From NCBI GenBank assembly GCA_034429275.1, contig DAOUFU010000214.1, forward strand, positions 1 to 48,585: a stretch of DNA of 48,585 nucleotides, given 5' to 3'. This stretch comes from DAOUFU01 sp034429275. Its GTDB lineage: Bacteria > Chloroflexota > Anaerolineae > Aggregatilineales > Aggregatilineaceae. Position 1 is the first letter of the stretch. Each line of letters starts with the position of its first letter. This document shows, piece after piece, positions 41,364 through 48,585 of this stretch. The notes under the pieces were generated by a model. That model had not been told where the DNA came from. It worked only from the letters and a program-made list of their open reading frames with translations, and searched no databases. The position numbers and the translations under genes were made by a program.

Positions 41364-44156
41364 ATGACGACTGCTCAGCATCTCCATCTGGGACCGGACG
41401 CGCACCCTGTCGAGCAGGGGCGCTTGACGCATGGGCGCTGGCGGGCGGCCTTTTTTCCGGCGCGCCCCGCACCCCTGCCGGAAGATTCCGGCCCCGGCGA
41501 AGCCCTGCCGCCCGAACCGGCTCAGGCCGCGCTGCACGTTGTCCACGATCCCGAACGGCTGGCGTTTGCCCTGGCCGAAGGGCCAGCCGCCGATCCTCTC
41601 GCCCGGCACGCCGCCGAATTCCTCTGGCGACACGAGTCCATCACCGCCGACTGGCCGGTGAGTGTGCGCGACTGGCTGGCCGACCGCGAAGCCTGGCACG
41701 GGCTGCCTTCCGGCCCGACCTCGATCTTGTGCGGGCGGTTGGAACGAGACGCGACCGGCGGGTTCATTTTCCTGGCGTGGCTTGGCACCAACGGTGTGAT
41801 TTTGCTCGACCGGCACGGCACCGCGGTTGAACTCGACACCATCCTGGCTGAGGGCGAATATTGGACGCCGGAGCATGGCCCCGAACCCGCCGGGATGGGG
41901 CTGCACGCGTACCGGGGCGGTCTGTTTGGGCTGGACCGGCTGCTGGTGTTCAGCGCGGGGGCGTCGCCGTTTGGGGCGGAACTGCCCAACCTCTCCAGCG
42001 CGGAAATTCAGCACGCGCTCGAAGACTGGGCCGAAGGCGCGCCCAGCCACCTGGTGTTCTTTGACCTCAGCCTGAACCCGGTGCTGACTGCGCCCAGGGA
42101 GATTGCCGTCAATTACCGCTGGGTCAGCGCCGATAGCTGCCTGATGTTCTGGCAGCCATCGCCCAATGCCACCGGCTACCGCATCGAGCAGGCGTCTTCG
42201 CCCGCCTTTGAAGACCCGGTGCTGATCGCCGAACTGACCGACAGCCGCCAGATTCAGTACCGTCTCTCGCCGCCGGTGGGCAGCCCGGCCTATTACCGCG
42301 TGATTCCGCTCAATCAGAATGTGCCCGGCACGCCGAGCGCGCCGTTCAGTCCCACGCCGATCACGCTGGCCGCCCCCATCCTTGAGCCGATCGAGTGGGC
42401 ACCCGGTGGTGGCTATGTCTTGCGATGGACTGCGCTGCCGCTGGCCACCAGCTATGAAGTGCAGGTCTCGGCAGTGCCCGACTTCGACCCGCACAGCAGC
42501 ATGGTGATCTACCGGGGCGAAGCATCCGAACTGCACCTGCCCGGCGACAGCCCGGTGAGCCAGTATTATCGCGTGCGGGCCGTCAACGCGCTCTACGCGC
42601 CGCAGATGCCCTCTCCGTGGAGCAGCGCGCAACGCTCGCCCGCCCGCCTGGACCGGCCTGTATTCACCCAGGTGTCGCCGGGGCGTATCGAGTGGAACCC
42701 GGTGCCCGGCGCGCGCCAGTATGTGATCGAGGTGAGCGACCCGACCGATCCCGAATCCGAGCCGGAGACGATCACCACGCAGCAGCCGCTCTGCCTGCCC
42801 GCCGAACAGCCCGCCGCTTACCGTGTGCGGGCGGTGCGCCACCCGGAAGATCCGCGCACTGCCAGTGAATGGAGCGAGCAAATCACGCTGGCGGCCCAGC
42901 CGAGCCGGACTTCCTTGCTGGATGGGCGGTTTGCCATCCCAGCGCTGGTGATCGGCACCGCGGTCGCGCTGCTGCTGGGTGTGGCGCTCGGCTTGTTGGG
43001 TCTGAGTGCGTATCAGAATGCCAACGCCACCGACACGCCGTCTCCCTTCCCGCAGAGTGCCCTGCGCGAGACTCAGCAGGCCGCCACCGCCGCCATCGGC
43101 TACGCGACCCAGGCCCGCATCCAGGGCACACGGGCCGCGCAGGGCATCGCCGATACACGCCTGCTGGCCGCCACCTCGACTGCCATCGCGCGCGAAAACC
43201 TGGCGCTCCAGGCCGCCAATACGACGGCTGCCCAGGTGATGGCTCTCACCCTGGAGGCGGAACTCACGCGCACGCATATTCCCAGCGCCACGCCGACTAT
43301 CACGCTCACGCCGTCGATTACGCCGAACCTGACCGAGACGATCGAGACCGCCTTCAGCGCCGGGCTGACGGCTACCGCTGCCGGGTGGACGGCCACACCT
43401 TCGCCGACCGCCACCTTCACGCCGTCGATTACGCCGAACCTGACCGAGACGATTGACGCCGCCTTCAGCGCCGGGCTGACGGCCACCGCCGCCGAATGGA
43501 CGGCGACACCCACCGCGACCTGGACGCCCACACCAACCGCCACCTTCACCCCGACGGCAACGGATACGCCGCTGCCCACGCCCGACGTGAACGCAACGCT
43601 CAACGTGCTGGTGATCGAGCGGCTGACGGCGACCGCGCTTCAGTGGACGGCGACGCCCACGCCTACATCCACCATCACGCCATCGGCCACGCGCACGCCC
43701 ACCGCGACGCTGACACCGACTCCAACCGCCACCGCGACGGTCACCCCCAGCGGGACTCCAACCGCCACCGCGACAGCTACACTCACCCTGACGCCCACGC
43801 CGAGCGTGACGCCTTCGCTGACGCCCACACCCACGCCCGACCTGACTGCAACCGCCCAGGCGTTGATCGCGGCGCTGCCGCAGGGCTGCTTTGTGGTCAA
43901 TCTGCCGGGGCAGCCGGGGCCGGTCGCGCTCTCGGTGAGTCCGCGGGCCGATGCCCGGCGCGTCTTGGTGGCCAGCGTGCTTCGCCGGCCCATTGCTGCC
44001 CAGCACACCGCCCGTGAAGGGGTATGGATGCGCGTACAGCCCTACAGCGGCGGGCGTTTTAAGGGATGGCTGCTGCTGCCGGAGGGCTTGACTCTGGCGG
44101 ATGTGGCCGGCGGCCCAGATTGCGACCTGGCGCGCGATGTGCCTGTAGTGCCGTAG
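41364..44156 (+). CDS. Large modular membrane protein: PP2C-like N-domain, FnIII-like repeats, TM, Thr/Pro stalk, SH3-like end
   Basis: A 930-residue protein. Residues about 1-235 resemble a degenerate PP2C phosphatase fold (FLAWLGTNGVILLDRHG, then DRLLVFSAGASPFG where active enzymes have S-D-G, then HLVFFDLSL in place of the D-N closing motif). Residues about 245-515 are three fibronectin III-like domains (YRWVSADSCLMFWQPSPNATG, YRVRAVNALYAP). One helix follows (about 523-548). Residues about 640-830 are a Thr/Pro stalk with a 37-residue tandem duplication. The last 95 residues look like an SH3-like domain (GVWMRVQPYSGGRFKGWLLL). With no signal peptide the N-part is probably cytoplasmic and the stalk outside. 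The PP2C assignment is an inference; the rest is clearer. Confidence 0.65.
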   Translation: MTTAQHLHLGPDAHPVEQGRLTHGRWRAAFFPARPAPLPEDSGPGEALPPEPAQAALHVVHDPERLAFALAEGPAADPLARHAAEFLWRHESITADWPVSVRDWLADREAWHGLPSGPTSILCGRLERDATGGFIFLAWLGTNGVILLDRHGTAVELDTILAEGEYWTPEHGPEPAGMGLHAYRGGLFGLDRLLVFSAGASPFGAELPNLSSAEIQHALEDWAEGAPSHLVFFDLSLNPVLTAPREIAVNYRWVSADSCLMFWQPSPNATGYRIEQASSPAFEDPVLIAELTDSRQIQYRLSPPVGSPAYYRVIPLNQNVPGTPSAPFSPTPITLAAPILEPIEWAPGGGYVLRWTALPLATSYEVQVSAVPDFDPHSSMVIYRGEASELHLPGDSPVSQYYRVRAVNALYAPQMPSPWSSAQRSPARLDRPVFTQVSPGRIEWNPVPGARQYVIEVSDPTDPESEPETITTQQPLCLPAEQPAAYRVRAVRHPEDPRTASEWSEQITLAAQPSRTSLLDGRFAIPALVIGTAVALLLGVALGLLGLSAYQNANATDTPSPFPQSALRETQQAATAAIGYATQARIQGTRAAQGIADTRLLAATSTAIARENLALQAANTTAAQVMALTLEAELTRTHIPSATPTITLTPSITPNLTETIETAFSAGLTATAAGWTATPSPTATFTPSITPNLTETIDAAFSAGLTATAAEWTATPTATWTPTPTATFTPTATDTPLPTPDVNATLNVLVIERLTATALQWTATPTPTSTITPSATRTPTATLTPTPTATATVTPSGTPTATATATLTLTPTPSVTPSLTPTPTPDLTATAQALIAALPQGCFVVNLPGQPGPVALSVSPRADARRVLVASVLRRPIAAQHTAREGVWMRVQPYSGGRFKGWLLLPEGLTLADVAGGPDCDLARDVPVVP
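43311..43532 (+). repeat. 111-bp tandem duplication in the Thr/Pro stalk
   Basis: The segment from 43311 recurs from 43422 (CCGTCGATTACGCCGAACCT at both), a 111-bp or 37-residue period encoding a SITPNLTETI…AFSAGLTATAA…WTATP unit. A diverged third unit (RLTATALQWTATP) follows. The frame is kept. Confidence 0.85.
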
Positions 44157-44198
44157 CCGTGTGGCGGGATCGGCCTGGCCCGTTGAGGAGGTCACCCG

Positions 44199-45752
44199 AT
44201 GAGCGAAACGAACCGCAATCCGTTGCTGTCCGATGATCGGCCTGGCGATCCGGCGGCTGCGCCGACGATGGGGGCGATCAGCGCTCCAACTGGCGCGCCC
44301 GACATGAAGCTGCAAGACCGCATTTTCCGCGAACGGTCGGCGCTGGCGGTCATCCTGGTCACACTCTTTTTTGTGGTCGTGCTGGCCCTGTGGCTGACTT
44401 ATCTGCGCATCCAGTACATCAACGATCAAAAGGCATTCGACAAGGCGCTGATCTCCGCGCTGGCCCCGGCAGTGGTCAGCGAGGATGCGGCAGGGCCGGG
44501 CGCTGCCCCCGATCCGACAACCGCCGCGCTCCACGCTGAGGCCCAGGCCGCGCTTGGCGAGGCGCAGCGGCTCATCGCCCGCGCGGAAGATGCTCAAAAC
44601 ACGGTGGACCTGCTGCTGAGCTTCCTCGAAGGCGCGGCGGTGTTGGTGGGGATTGCCATCGGCGCGGCGGCCTATTTCGGCTTCCGCAACTACCGCGAAG
44701 TCTCCGAAGAAGCGCGCAGCGATCACGAAAAGACTCTCCAGATTCAGAACGATCTGAACGTGGCCCTGGCCAACCTGGAAGGGCGGCAGAAGCAGCTGGA
44801 CCAGGCGATGGCCGAACTGGGTAATTCGCGCGCCAAAGTCGAGCACGCGCAGGACATTTTCTCGATGCTGGTGCTGGCCTACCAGGAACTCCGCCTGGGG
44901 AACTGGCAGCAGGCGTATGATCCGGCGCTGCGGGTGCTCGAACTGGACCCGGATAACGTCCAGGCGCTTTACCTGGCAGGCTGGCTCGAAAACCAGTATA
45001 TCGATGGCAAGGCTCATCTCGCCCTGGATCGCCTGAGACGGGCGGTCAGGCTGGCCCCCAACTGGCCCTCGGCGCGCGCCGCGCTCGCGGTGGTCCTGCG
45101 CCGCCGCGCGCGGGATGCGGCTGGCGACGAGCAGCAGCGGCTCTATGACGAGGCGGTGCGCCACTTCACCAGTGCGCTGGCGGATGCGCCCAACCTGCTC
45201 GATCTCAACCTGGAGTCGTTCAACGGCCCGCTGGCGGCCATCTACCGCGAACGCAAGCAGTATGACCGGGCGCGCGATGCCTACCGCGAAGCCTGCAAGG
45301 TCACGCCCGGCTCGTCGTACCCGGCGGGCAATCTCGCCACGCTGCTGCTGCGCGACAGCACCATCAACGGCGCGGACCGCCAGCCTGCCATCGAGATGTA
45401 CGAGCGGACGATTGCGCTCGCCCAGGCCGAGTTAGGCCTGGCTCGCCGCGATTATTTCATCCAGATGGACATCGCCATGTCTGCCCTCATGTTGAGCGCG
45501 GTGCCCGGCAAGTCTTATACGCCGGACGGCGCGCGCCGCCTGTTCTACGAGGCGATAGAGACCCACGATCCCTCGCTGGAGATGCTCAAGGTGACCCGGC
45601 GCGGGCTGGAAGCGCTCGACGAAGCCTGCCCGCTTGAATGGGATCAGGTCAAGGCTCAATTGAAGGACCTGCTGGAAGACATTACCAAACGCATCGCGGA
45701 CAGGTCGCCCGCCGGAGGCGACTTGCACCCGACTCGTTCGGAATCGCAGTAA
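44199..45752 (+). CDS. TPR-repeat membrane protein
   Basis: A 517-residue protein with two membrane helices (about 48-70 LAVILVTLFFVVVLALWLTYL and about 147-166 AAVLVGIAIGAAAYFGF). The part between them is likely outside. A coiled coil follows (about 185-225, NDLNVALANLEGRQKQLDQA), then TPR repeats (about 228-400: LAYQELRLGNWQQAYDPALRV, YLAGWLENQ, YRERKQYDRARDAYREA). It is expected to assemble a protein complex at the inner face of the membrane. GAGGAGGT lies before the ATG. It lies 42 bases after the large modular protein and 14 before the lipoprotein gene, so all three are probably one operon. Confidence 0.8.
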   Translation: MSETNRNPLLSDDRPGDPAAAPTMGAISAPTGAPDMKLQDRIFRERSALAVILVTLFFVVVLALWLTYLRIQYINDQKAFDKALISALAPAVVSEDAAGPGAAPDPTTAALHAEAQAALGEAQRLIARAEDAQNTVDLLLSFLEGAAVLVGIAIGAAAYFGFRNYREVSEEARSDHEKTLQIQNDLNVALANLEGRQKQLDQAMAELGNSRAKVEHAQDIFSMLVLAYQELRLGNWQQAYDPALRVLELDPDNVQALYLAGWLENQYIDGKAHLALDRLRRAVRLAPNWPSARAALAVVLRRRARDAAGDEQQRLYDEAVRHFTSALADAPNLLDLNLESFNGPLAAIYRERKQYDRARDAYREACKVTPGSSYPAGNLATLLLRDSTINGADRQPAIEMYERTIALAQAELGLARRDYFIQMDIAMSALMLSAVPGKSYTPDGARRLFYEAIETHDPSLEMLKVTRRGLEALDEACPLEWDQVKAQLKDLLEDITKRIADRSPAGGDLHPTRSESQ

Positions 45753-45766
45753 CCCAGGAAGGATTG

Positions 45767-46606
45767 ATGACCGTGAACCGGCGATTGGACTGGTTTTTGA
45801 TGCTCGTGATGCTCACCGTGCTGGCGGCGTGCGGCGGCGGGGGCGATGATGACAGCCTGCCGCCCAGCATGTCGGAGTCTGGCAGCGGGACGCCGGCGGC
45901 GACCGAAATCCGCCCGACATTCCCGCCCACCTGGACGCCGGTGCCCACTCAGCCGAGCGCCACGCCGCGCCCTACCCTCGAGTACACCTATGCGCAGCCC
46001 ACGCTGCCGACGTTCATTCCACCGACCTACACATCCTCGCCCGCGCCGCCCACCCGCACGCCCGCACCCACGCGGGTTCAGTCTGGCCCGGTGGCGACTC
46101 AGCCGCCGGTGGTGCAGACTCAGTCGATGACGCTCCAGCTGTCCGCCGCGCTGCTCAACCAGGCGGCGCAGGCCGAATTCGAGGCGGGGGCGGTGCCGTA
46201 CCTTCTGGGCGCGCCGGGCTTCAACTTCGCGCCGCCCGATACGGTGATCGTGCTGGTTAACATGCAGACCGAGGCTAACGATCCGGCCACCGCGGCGACG
46301 GTGGTGATCCGCGCGACTATCGGCCTGCAGGCAGGCAAGATCACGCTGACGCAGGTGGGGACCAACCGCCTGGGCGATACGGCGGTGGTGCAGCTTCCGC
46401 TGGTCGATGCGCTGCTGGATACGCTCGAAGTGCGCATCGACACGGCGATCCGCGCCTATTTCACCGGCATCGTGCCCGGCGGCCTGGACTATACCATCAC
46501 CTCGGTGGAGGTGATTGAAGGGGCGGTCAGCCTGACGGTGAACGCGGTGATCCAGTCTCAGGGCGGCACTCAGGCAGGCACGCCGACCAGCGCCCCGCAG
46601 GGGTAG
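45767..46606 (+). CDS. Lipoprotein with Thr/Pro stalk and C-terminal domain of unknown type
   Basis: A 279-residue exported protein. The signal peptide (FLMLVMLTVLAAC) ends in a lipobox with Cys22, followed by GGGGDDD. Residues about 35-110 are a Thr/Pro-rich linker (FPPTWTPVPTQPSATPRP). Residues about 115-260 form a compact alpha/beta domain beginning MTLQLSAALLNQAAQAEFE and containing VIVLVNMQTEANDPATAATVVIRATIGLQ. This is reminiscent of lipid- or ligand-binding domains but was not assigned. AGGAAGGA lies just before the ATG; TTG one codon earlier is an alternative. It is the last gene of the surface cluster and ends at a bidirectional hairpin. Confidence 0.75.
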   Translation: MTVNRRLDWFLMLVMLTVLAACGGGGDDDSLPPSMSESGSGTPAATEIRPTFPPTWTPVPTQPSATPRPTLEYTYAQPTLPTFIPPTYTSSPAPPTRTPAPTRVQSGPVATQPPVVQTQSMTLQLSAALLNQAAQAEFEAGAVPYLLGAPGFNFAPPDTVIVLVNMQTEANDPATAATVVIRATIGLQAGKITLTQVGTNRLGDTAVVQLPLVDALLDTLEVRIDTAIRAYFTGIVPGGLDYTITSVEVIEGAVSLTVNAVIQSQGGTQAGTPTSAPQG

Positions 46607-46655
46607 GGGACGCGGGCGCGCTCAGCCGGGTGCCCGGTGCGTAATGTGGACAGCG

Positions 46656-46688
46656 AAACGGGGCGCTGCTCGCTGCTGCGCCCCGTTT
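46656..46688. terminator. Bidirectional hairpin terminator
   Basis: Stem AAACGGGGCG/CGCCCCGTTT over a 13-base loop, between converging genes. A/T at the ends gives a short T run on both strands, as expected for a shared intrinsic terminator. Confidence 0.75.
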
Positions 46689-46710
46689 GATTCCGCCGAC
46701 AGCCGGGCGA

Positions 46711-48396
46711 TCACAAGGTGATGTGCGGCTGGTATTCGCCAAACACGCCGCGCAGGGTGTGGCAGATCTCGCCCAGAGTCACATCGTGCTCGACGCATTC
46801 GATGAACAGCGGCATCAGGTTTTCGTCGGTGCGGGCGGCGGCTTCGAGGTGAGTCCGCAGTTCGGCGACGCGGGCATTGTCGCGCGTGGCGCGCAGCTCG
46901 GCCAGCCGCGCGCGCTGGGTCTGCTCGATGGCCGGATCGACGCGCAGCAGATCCGGCACCATCTCCGCCTCGCCGCTCTGGAACTTGTTCACGCCCACCA
47001 CGATCTGCTCCCCGGCTTCGATGGCGCGCTGTGTGGCATAGGCCGCGTCGTTGATCTCGCCCTGCATATAGCCCGCTTCGATGGCGGCCAGCGCCCCGCC
47101 CAGCGCGTCGATCTGCTCGATGTAGGCGCGCGCGTCGCGCTCAACGGCATCGGTCAGGTGCTCGATCAGGTAGCTGCCCGCCAGGGGATCGATGCTGTCG
47201 GCTACGCCGGATTCGTAGGCGATGATCTGCTGGGTGCGCAGCGCCACCTGGACGGCGGCCTCGGTGGGCAGGGCGAGCGCCTCGTCCATGCTGTTGGTGT
47301 GCAGGCTCTGCGTGCCGCCCAGCACGGCGGCCAGCGCCTGGATCGTCACGCGCACGACGTTGTTGGCGGGCTGCTGCGCGGTGAGCGTGCTGCCGCCGGT
47401 CTGCGTGTGGAACTTGAGCGCCTGGCTCTTGGGGTCTTTGGCCCCAAAACGGTCGCGCATCAGGTGCGCCCACAGCCGCCGCGCCGCGCGGAACTTGGCG
47501 ACTTCTTCCAGGAAGTTGTTGTGCGCGTTGAAGAAGAACGACAGCTGCGGTGCGAACTCGTCTACATCCAGCCCGGCGGCCAGCGCCGCCTCGACATAGG
47601 CGATGCCGTTGGCGAGCGTGAAGGCGACTTCCTGCGCTGCCGTCGATCCGGCCTCGCGGATGTGGTAGCCGGAAATGCTGATGGTATTCCACTTGGGGAC
47701 CTCGCGCGCGCAGTAGGCGAACAGGTCGGTGATCAGGCGCATCGAGGGCTTGGGCGGGAAGATATAGGTGCCGCGCGCGATATATTCCTTGAGGATGTCG
47801 TTCTGCACCGTGCCGCGCAGTTTGGCCGGTTCGACTCCCTGCCGCTTGCCGACCGCGATGTACATCGCCAGCAGCACCGCCGCCGGCGCGTTGATCGTCA
47901 TGCTGGTCGAGACCTTGTCGAGCGGGATACCCTCGAACAGGCGGGCCATGTCGCGCAGCGAGGGGATGCTTACGCCCACTTTGCCCACTTCGCCCAGCGC
48001 CATCGGGTCATCGGAATCATAGCCGATCTGGGTGGGCAGGTCGAAGGCAACGCTGAGGCCGGTCTGCCCGGCATCGAGCAGGAAGCGGTAGCGGGCGTTG
48101 GTCTCTTCGGCGGTGGCATAACCCGCGTACTGGCGCATGGTCCAGAAGCGCCCGCGATACATGGTGGGCTGCACCCCGCGCGTGAAGGGAAACTCGCCGG
48201 GCAGGCCGAGCTTTTCGGCATATTGGCGCGCGCCCTCGTCGTTGATGGTGGCGGGATCGGGCAGGTAGACGCGGTCGAGCACCTCGCCGGACGAGGTTTT
48301 GAAAACGGGCTGGCGTTCGGGGAAGCGGTCGATGACCGGCTTGAGCGTGTTTGTTTCCCAATCGTGCTTGAGCTGGGTCAGGTTTTTGTTGATCAT
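46711..48396 (-). CDS. Methylmalonyl-CoA mutase, large (catalytic) subunit
   Basis: A 561-residue TIM-barrel subunit that rearranges methylmalonyl-CoA and succinyl-CoA with adenosylcobalamin. Aligned to the Propionibacterium enzyme with an offset of one, Tyr90 (RQYAGY), Arg208 (IARGT) and His245 (SGYHIREAG) match Tyr89, Arg207 and His244. Isobutyryl-CoA mutases have Phe and Gln at the first two, so methylmalonyl-CoA is the likely substrate. The C-terminal B12-binding domain is absent, so a separate small subunit must exist outside the window. It would feed propionyl-CoA carbon into the TCA cycle or run in reverse to make propionate. Confidence 0.93.
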   Translation of the reverse strand: MINKNLTQLKHDWETNTLKPVIDRFPERQPVFKTSSGEVLDRVYLPDPATINDEGARQYAEKLGLPGEFPFTRGVQPTMYRGRFWTMRQYAGYATAEETNARYRFLLDAGQTGLSVAFDLPTQIGYDSDDPMALGEVGKVGVSIPSLRDMARLFEGIPLDKVSTSMTINAPAAVLLAMYIAVGKRQGVEPAKLRGTVQNDILKEYIARGTYIFPPKPSMRLITDLFAYCAREVPKWNTISISGYHIREAGSTAAQEVAFTLANGIAYVEAALAAGLDVDEFAPQLSFFFNAHNNFLEEVAKFRAARRLWAHLMRDRFGAKDPKSQALKFHTQTGGSTLTAQQPANNVVRVTIQALAAVLGGTQSLHTNSMDEALALPTEAAVQVALRTQQIIAYESGVADSIDPLAGSYLIEHLTDAVERDARAYIEQIDALGGALAAIEAGYMQGEINDAAYATQRAIEAGEQIVVGVNKFQSGEAEMVPDLLRVDPAIEQTQRARLAELRATRDNARVAELRTHLEAAARTDENLMPLFIECVEHDVTLGEICHTLRGVFGEYQPHITL

Positions 48397-48490
48397 GGCT
48401 GGTATCCGCCTGTAAAGCCGCCTGAAGACAATTCGCGAGTCAGAATGGGCGTCTACTATACCGCAGGTTGGCGCAGAGGGCCGAAAACCC

Positions 48491-48528
48491 AGGGTAATTG
48501 CATCAAAACACGTGACCCGCGAGAGTCC
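48491..48528. repeat. Repeat flanking module c (third copy)
   Basis: Inverted copy, 35 of 38 bases identical to 26023-26060, joined to palindromic copy 10. Confidence 0.88.
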
Positions 48529-48585
48529 GGCCTCACCCCCACCTTCGCCGCGCCCTGCGGGCGCGCCCGCAGGGCGCGGCGTCGG
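48529..48585. repeat. Palindromic repeat, copy 10 (cut by window end)
   Basis: Starts with GGCCTCACCCCC and the CGCGCCCTGCGGGCGCG arm, which here is expanded to a perfect 34-bp palindrome at 48547-48580. The sequence ends before the central palindrome. Confidence 0.85.

Noticed and set aside
41256..45164. A 1302-codon open frame on the minus strand
   Set aside because: It lies opposite three well-supported plus-strand genes. Its translation is rich in Arg, His, Gln and Gly, typical of the antisense of GC-rich coding DNA, with no recognisable domain.

Overview
The window is GC-rich bacterial DNA (about two-thirds G+C by eye) and most likely comes from a member of the Chloroflexota, perhaps near Anaerolineae. 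This is inferred from gene style: Thr/Pro-rich lipoproteins with LysM domains, Ser/Thr kinases, GT-C membrane glycosyltransferases with soluble tails, HEAT-repeat proteins, and a stand-alone methylmalonyl-CoA mutase large subunit. There is no rRNA or tRNA to confirm it. No tRNA, rRNA, CRISPR array or transposase gene was recognised. The sequence begins and ends inside copies of the same dispersed repeat, so it may be a whole contig broken at repeats.

Layout. 1-4 kb: small membrane proteins, an AI-2E-type permease, two LiaF-like proteins and a serine hydrolase. 4-10.7 kb (minus): three GT-C glycosyltransferases and a polysaccharide deacetylase, probably one envelope-glycan operon. 10.8-19.4 kb: biotin ligase, thiolase, EcsC-like protein, Schlafen/AlbA-type regulator, pectinacetylesterase-like secreted esterase with an overlapping P-loop kinase, ArsR-DUF2087 regulator with a clear promoter/operator, HAD phosphatase, aldo/keto reductase. 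19.5-21.8 kb: an AT-richer restriction-modification island (NgoMIV-family endonuclease plus TSPPY-type methyltransferase) abutting the 3' end of a HEAT-repeat gene. 23.3-36.9 kb: sensor histidine kinase, HpcH/HpaI aldolase, membrane and secreted proteins, hydrolase-murI-GNAT operon, a Ser/Thr kinase with a membrane tail, NUDIX hydrolase, LysM lipoprotein. 37.4-40 kb: gyrA. 40.5-46.6 kb (plus): a four-gene surface/signalling cluster (LamG-like protein, 930-residue modular membrane protein, TPR membrane protein, lipoprotein). 46.7-48.4 kb: methylmalonyl-CoA mutase large subunit.

The most unusual feature is a family of modular palindromic repeats, ten copies in 48.6 kb counting the partial ones. 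Each is bounded by GGCCTCACCCCC / GGGGGTGAGGCC. Full copies carry a central 30-bp palindrome, and copies are joined in different combinations to at least five flanking modules, which themselves recur at other loci at 92-100% identity. One copy, exactly 99 bp (33 codons), lies in frame within the N-terminus of the polysaccharide deacetylase, upstream of its signal peptide. One hairpin module has its loop inverted between copies. Two other palindromic elements of about 100 bp with different sequences also sit at gene 3' ends.
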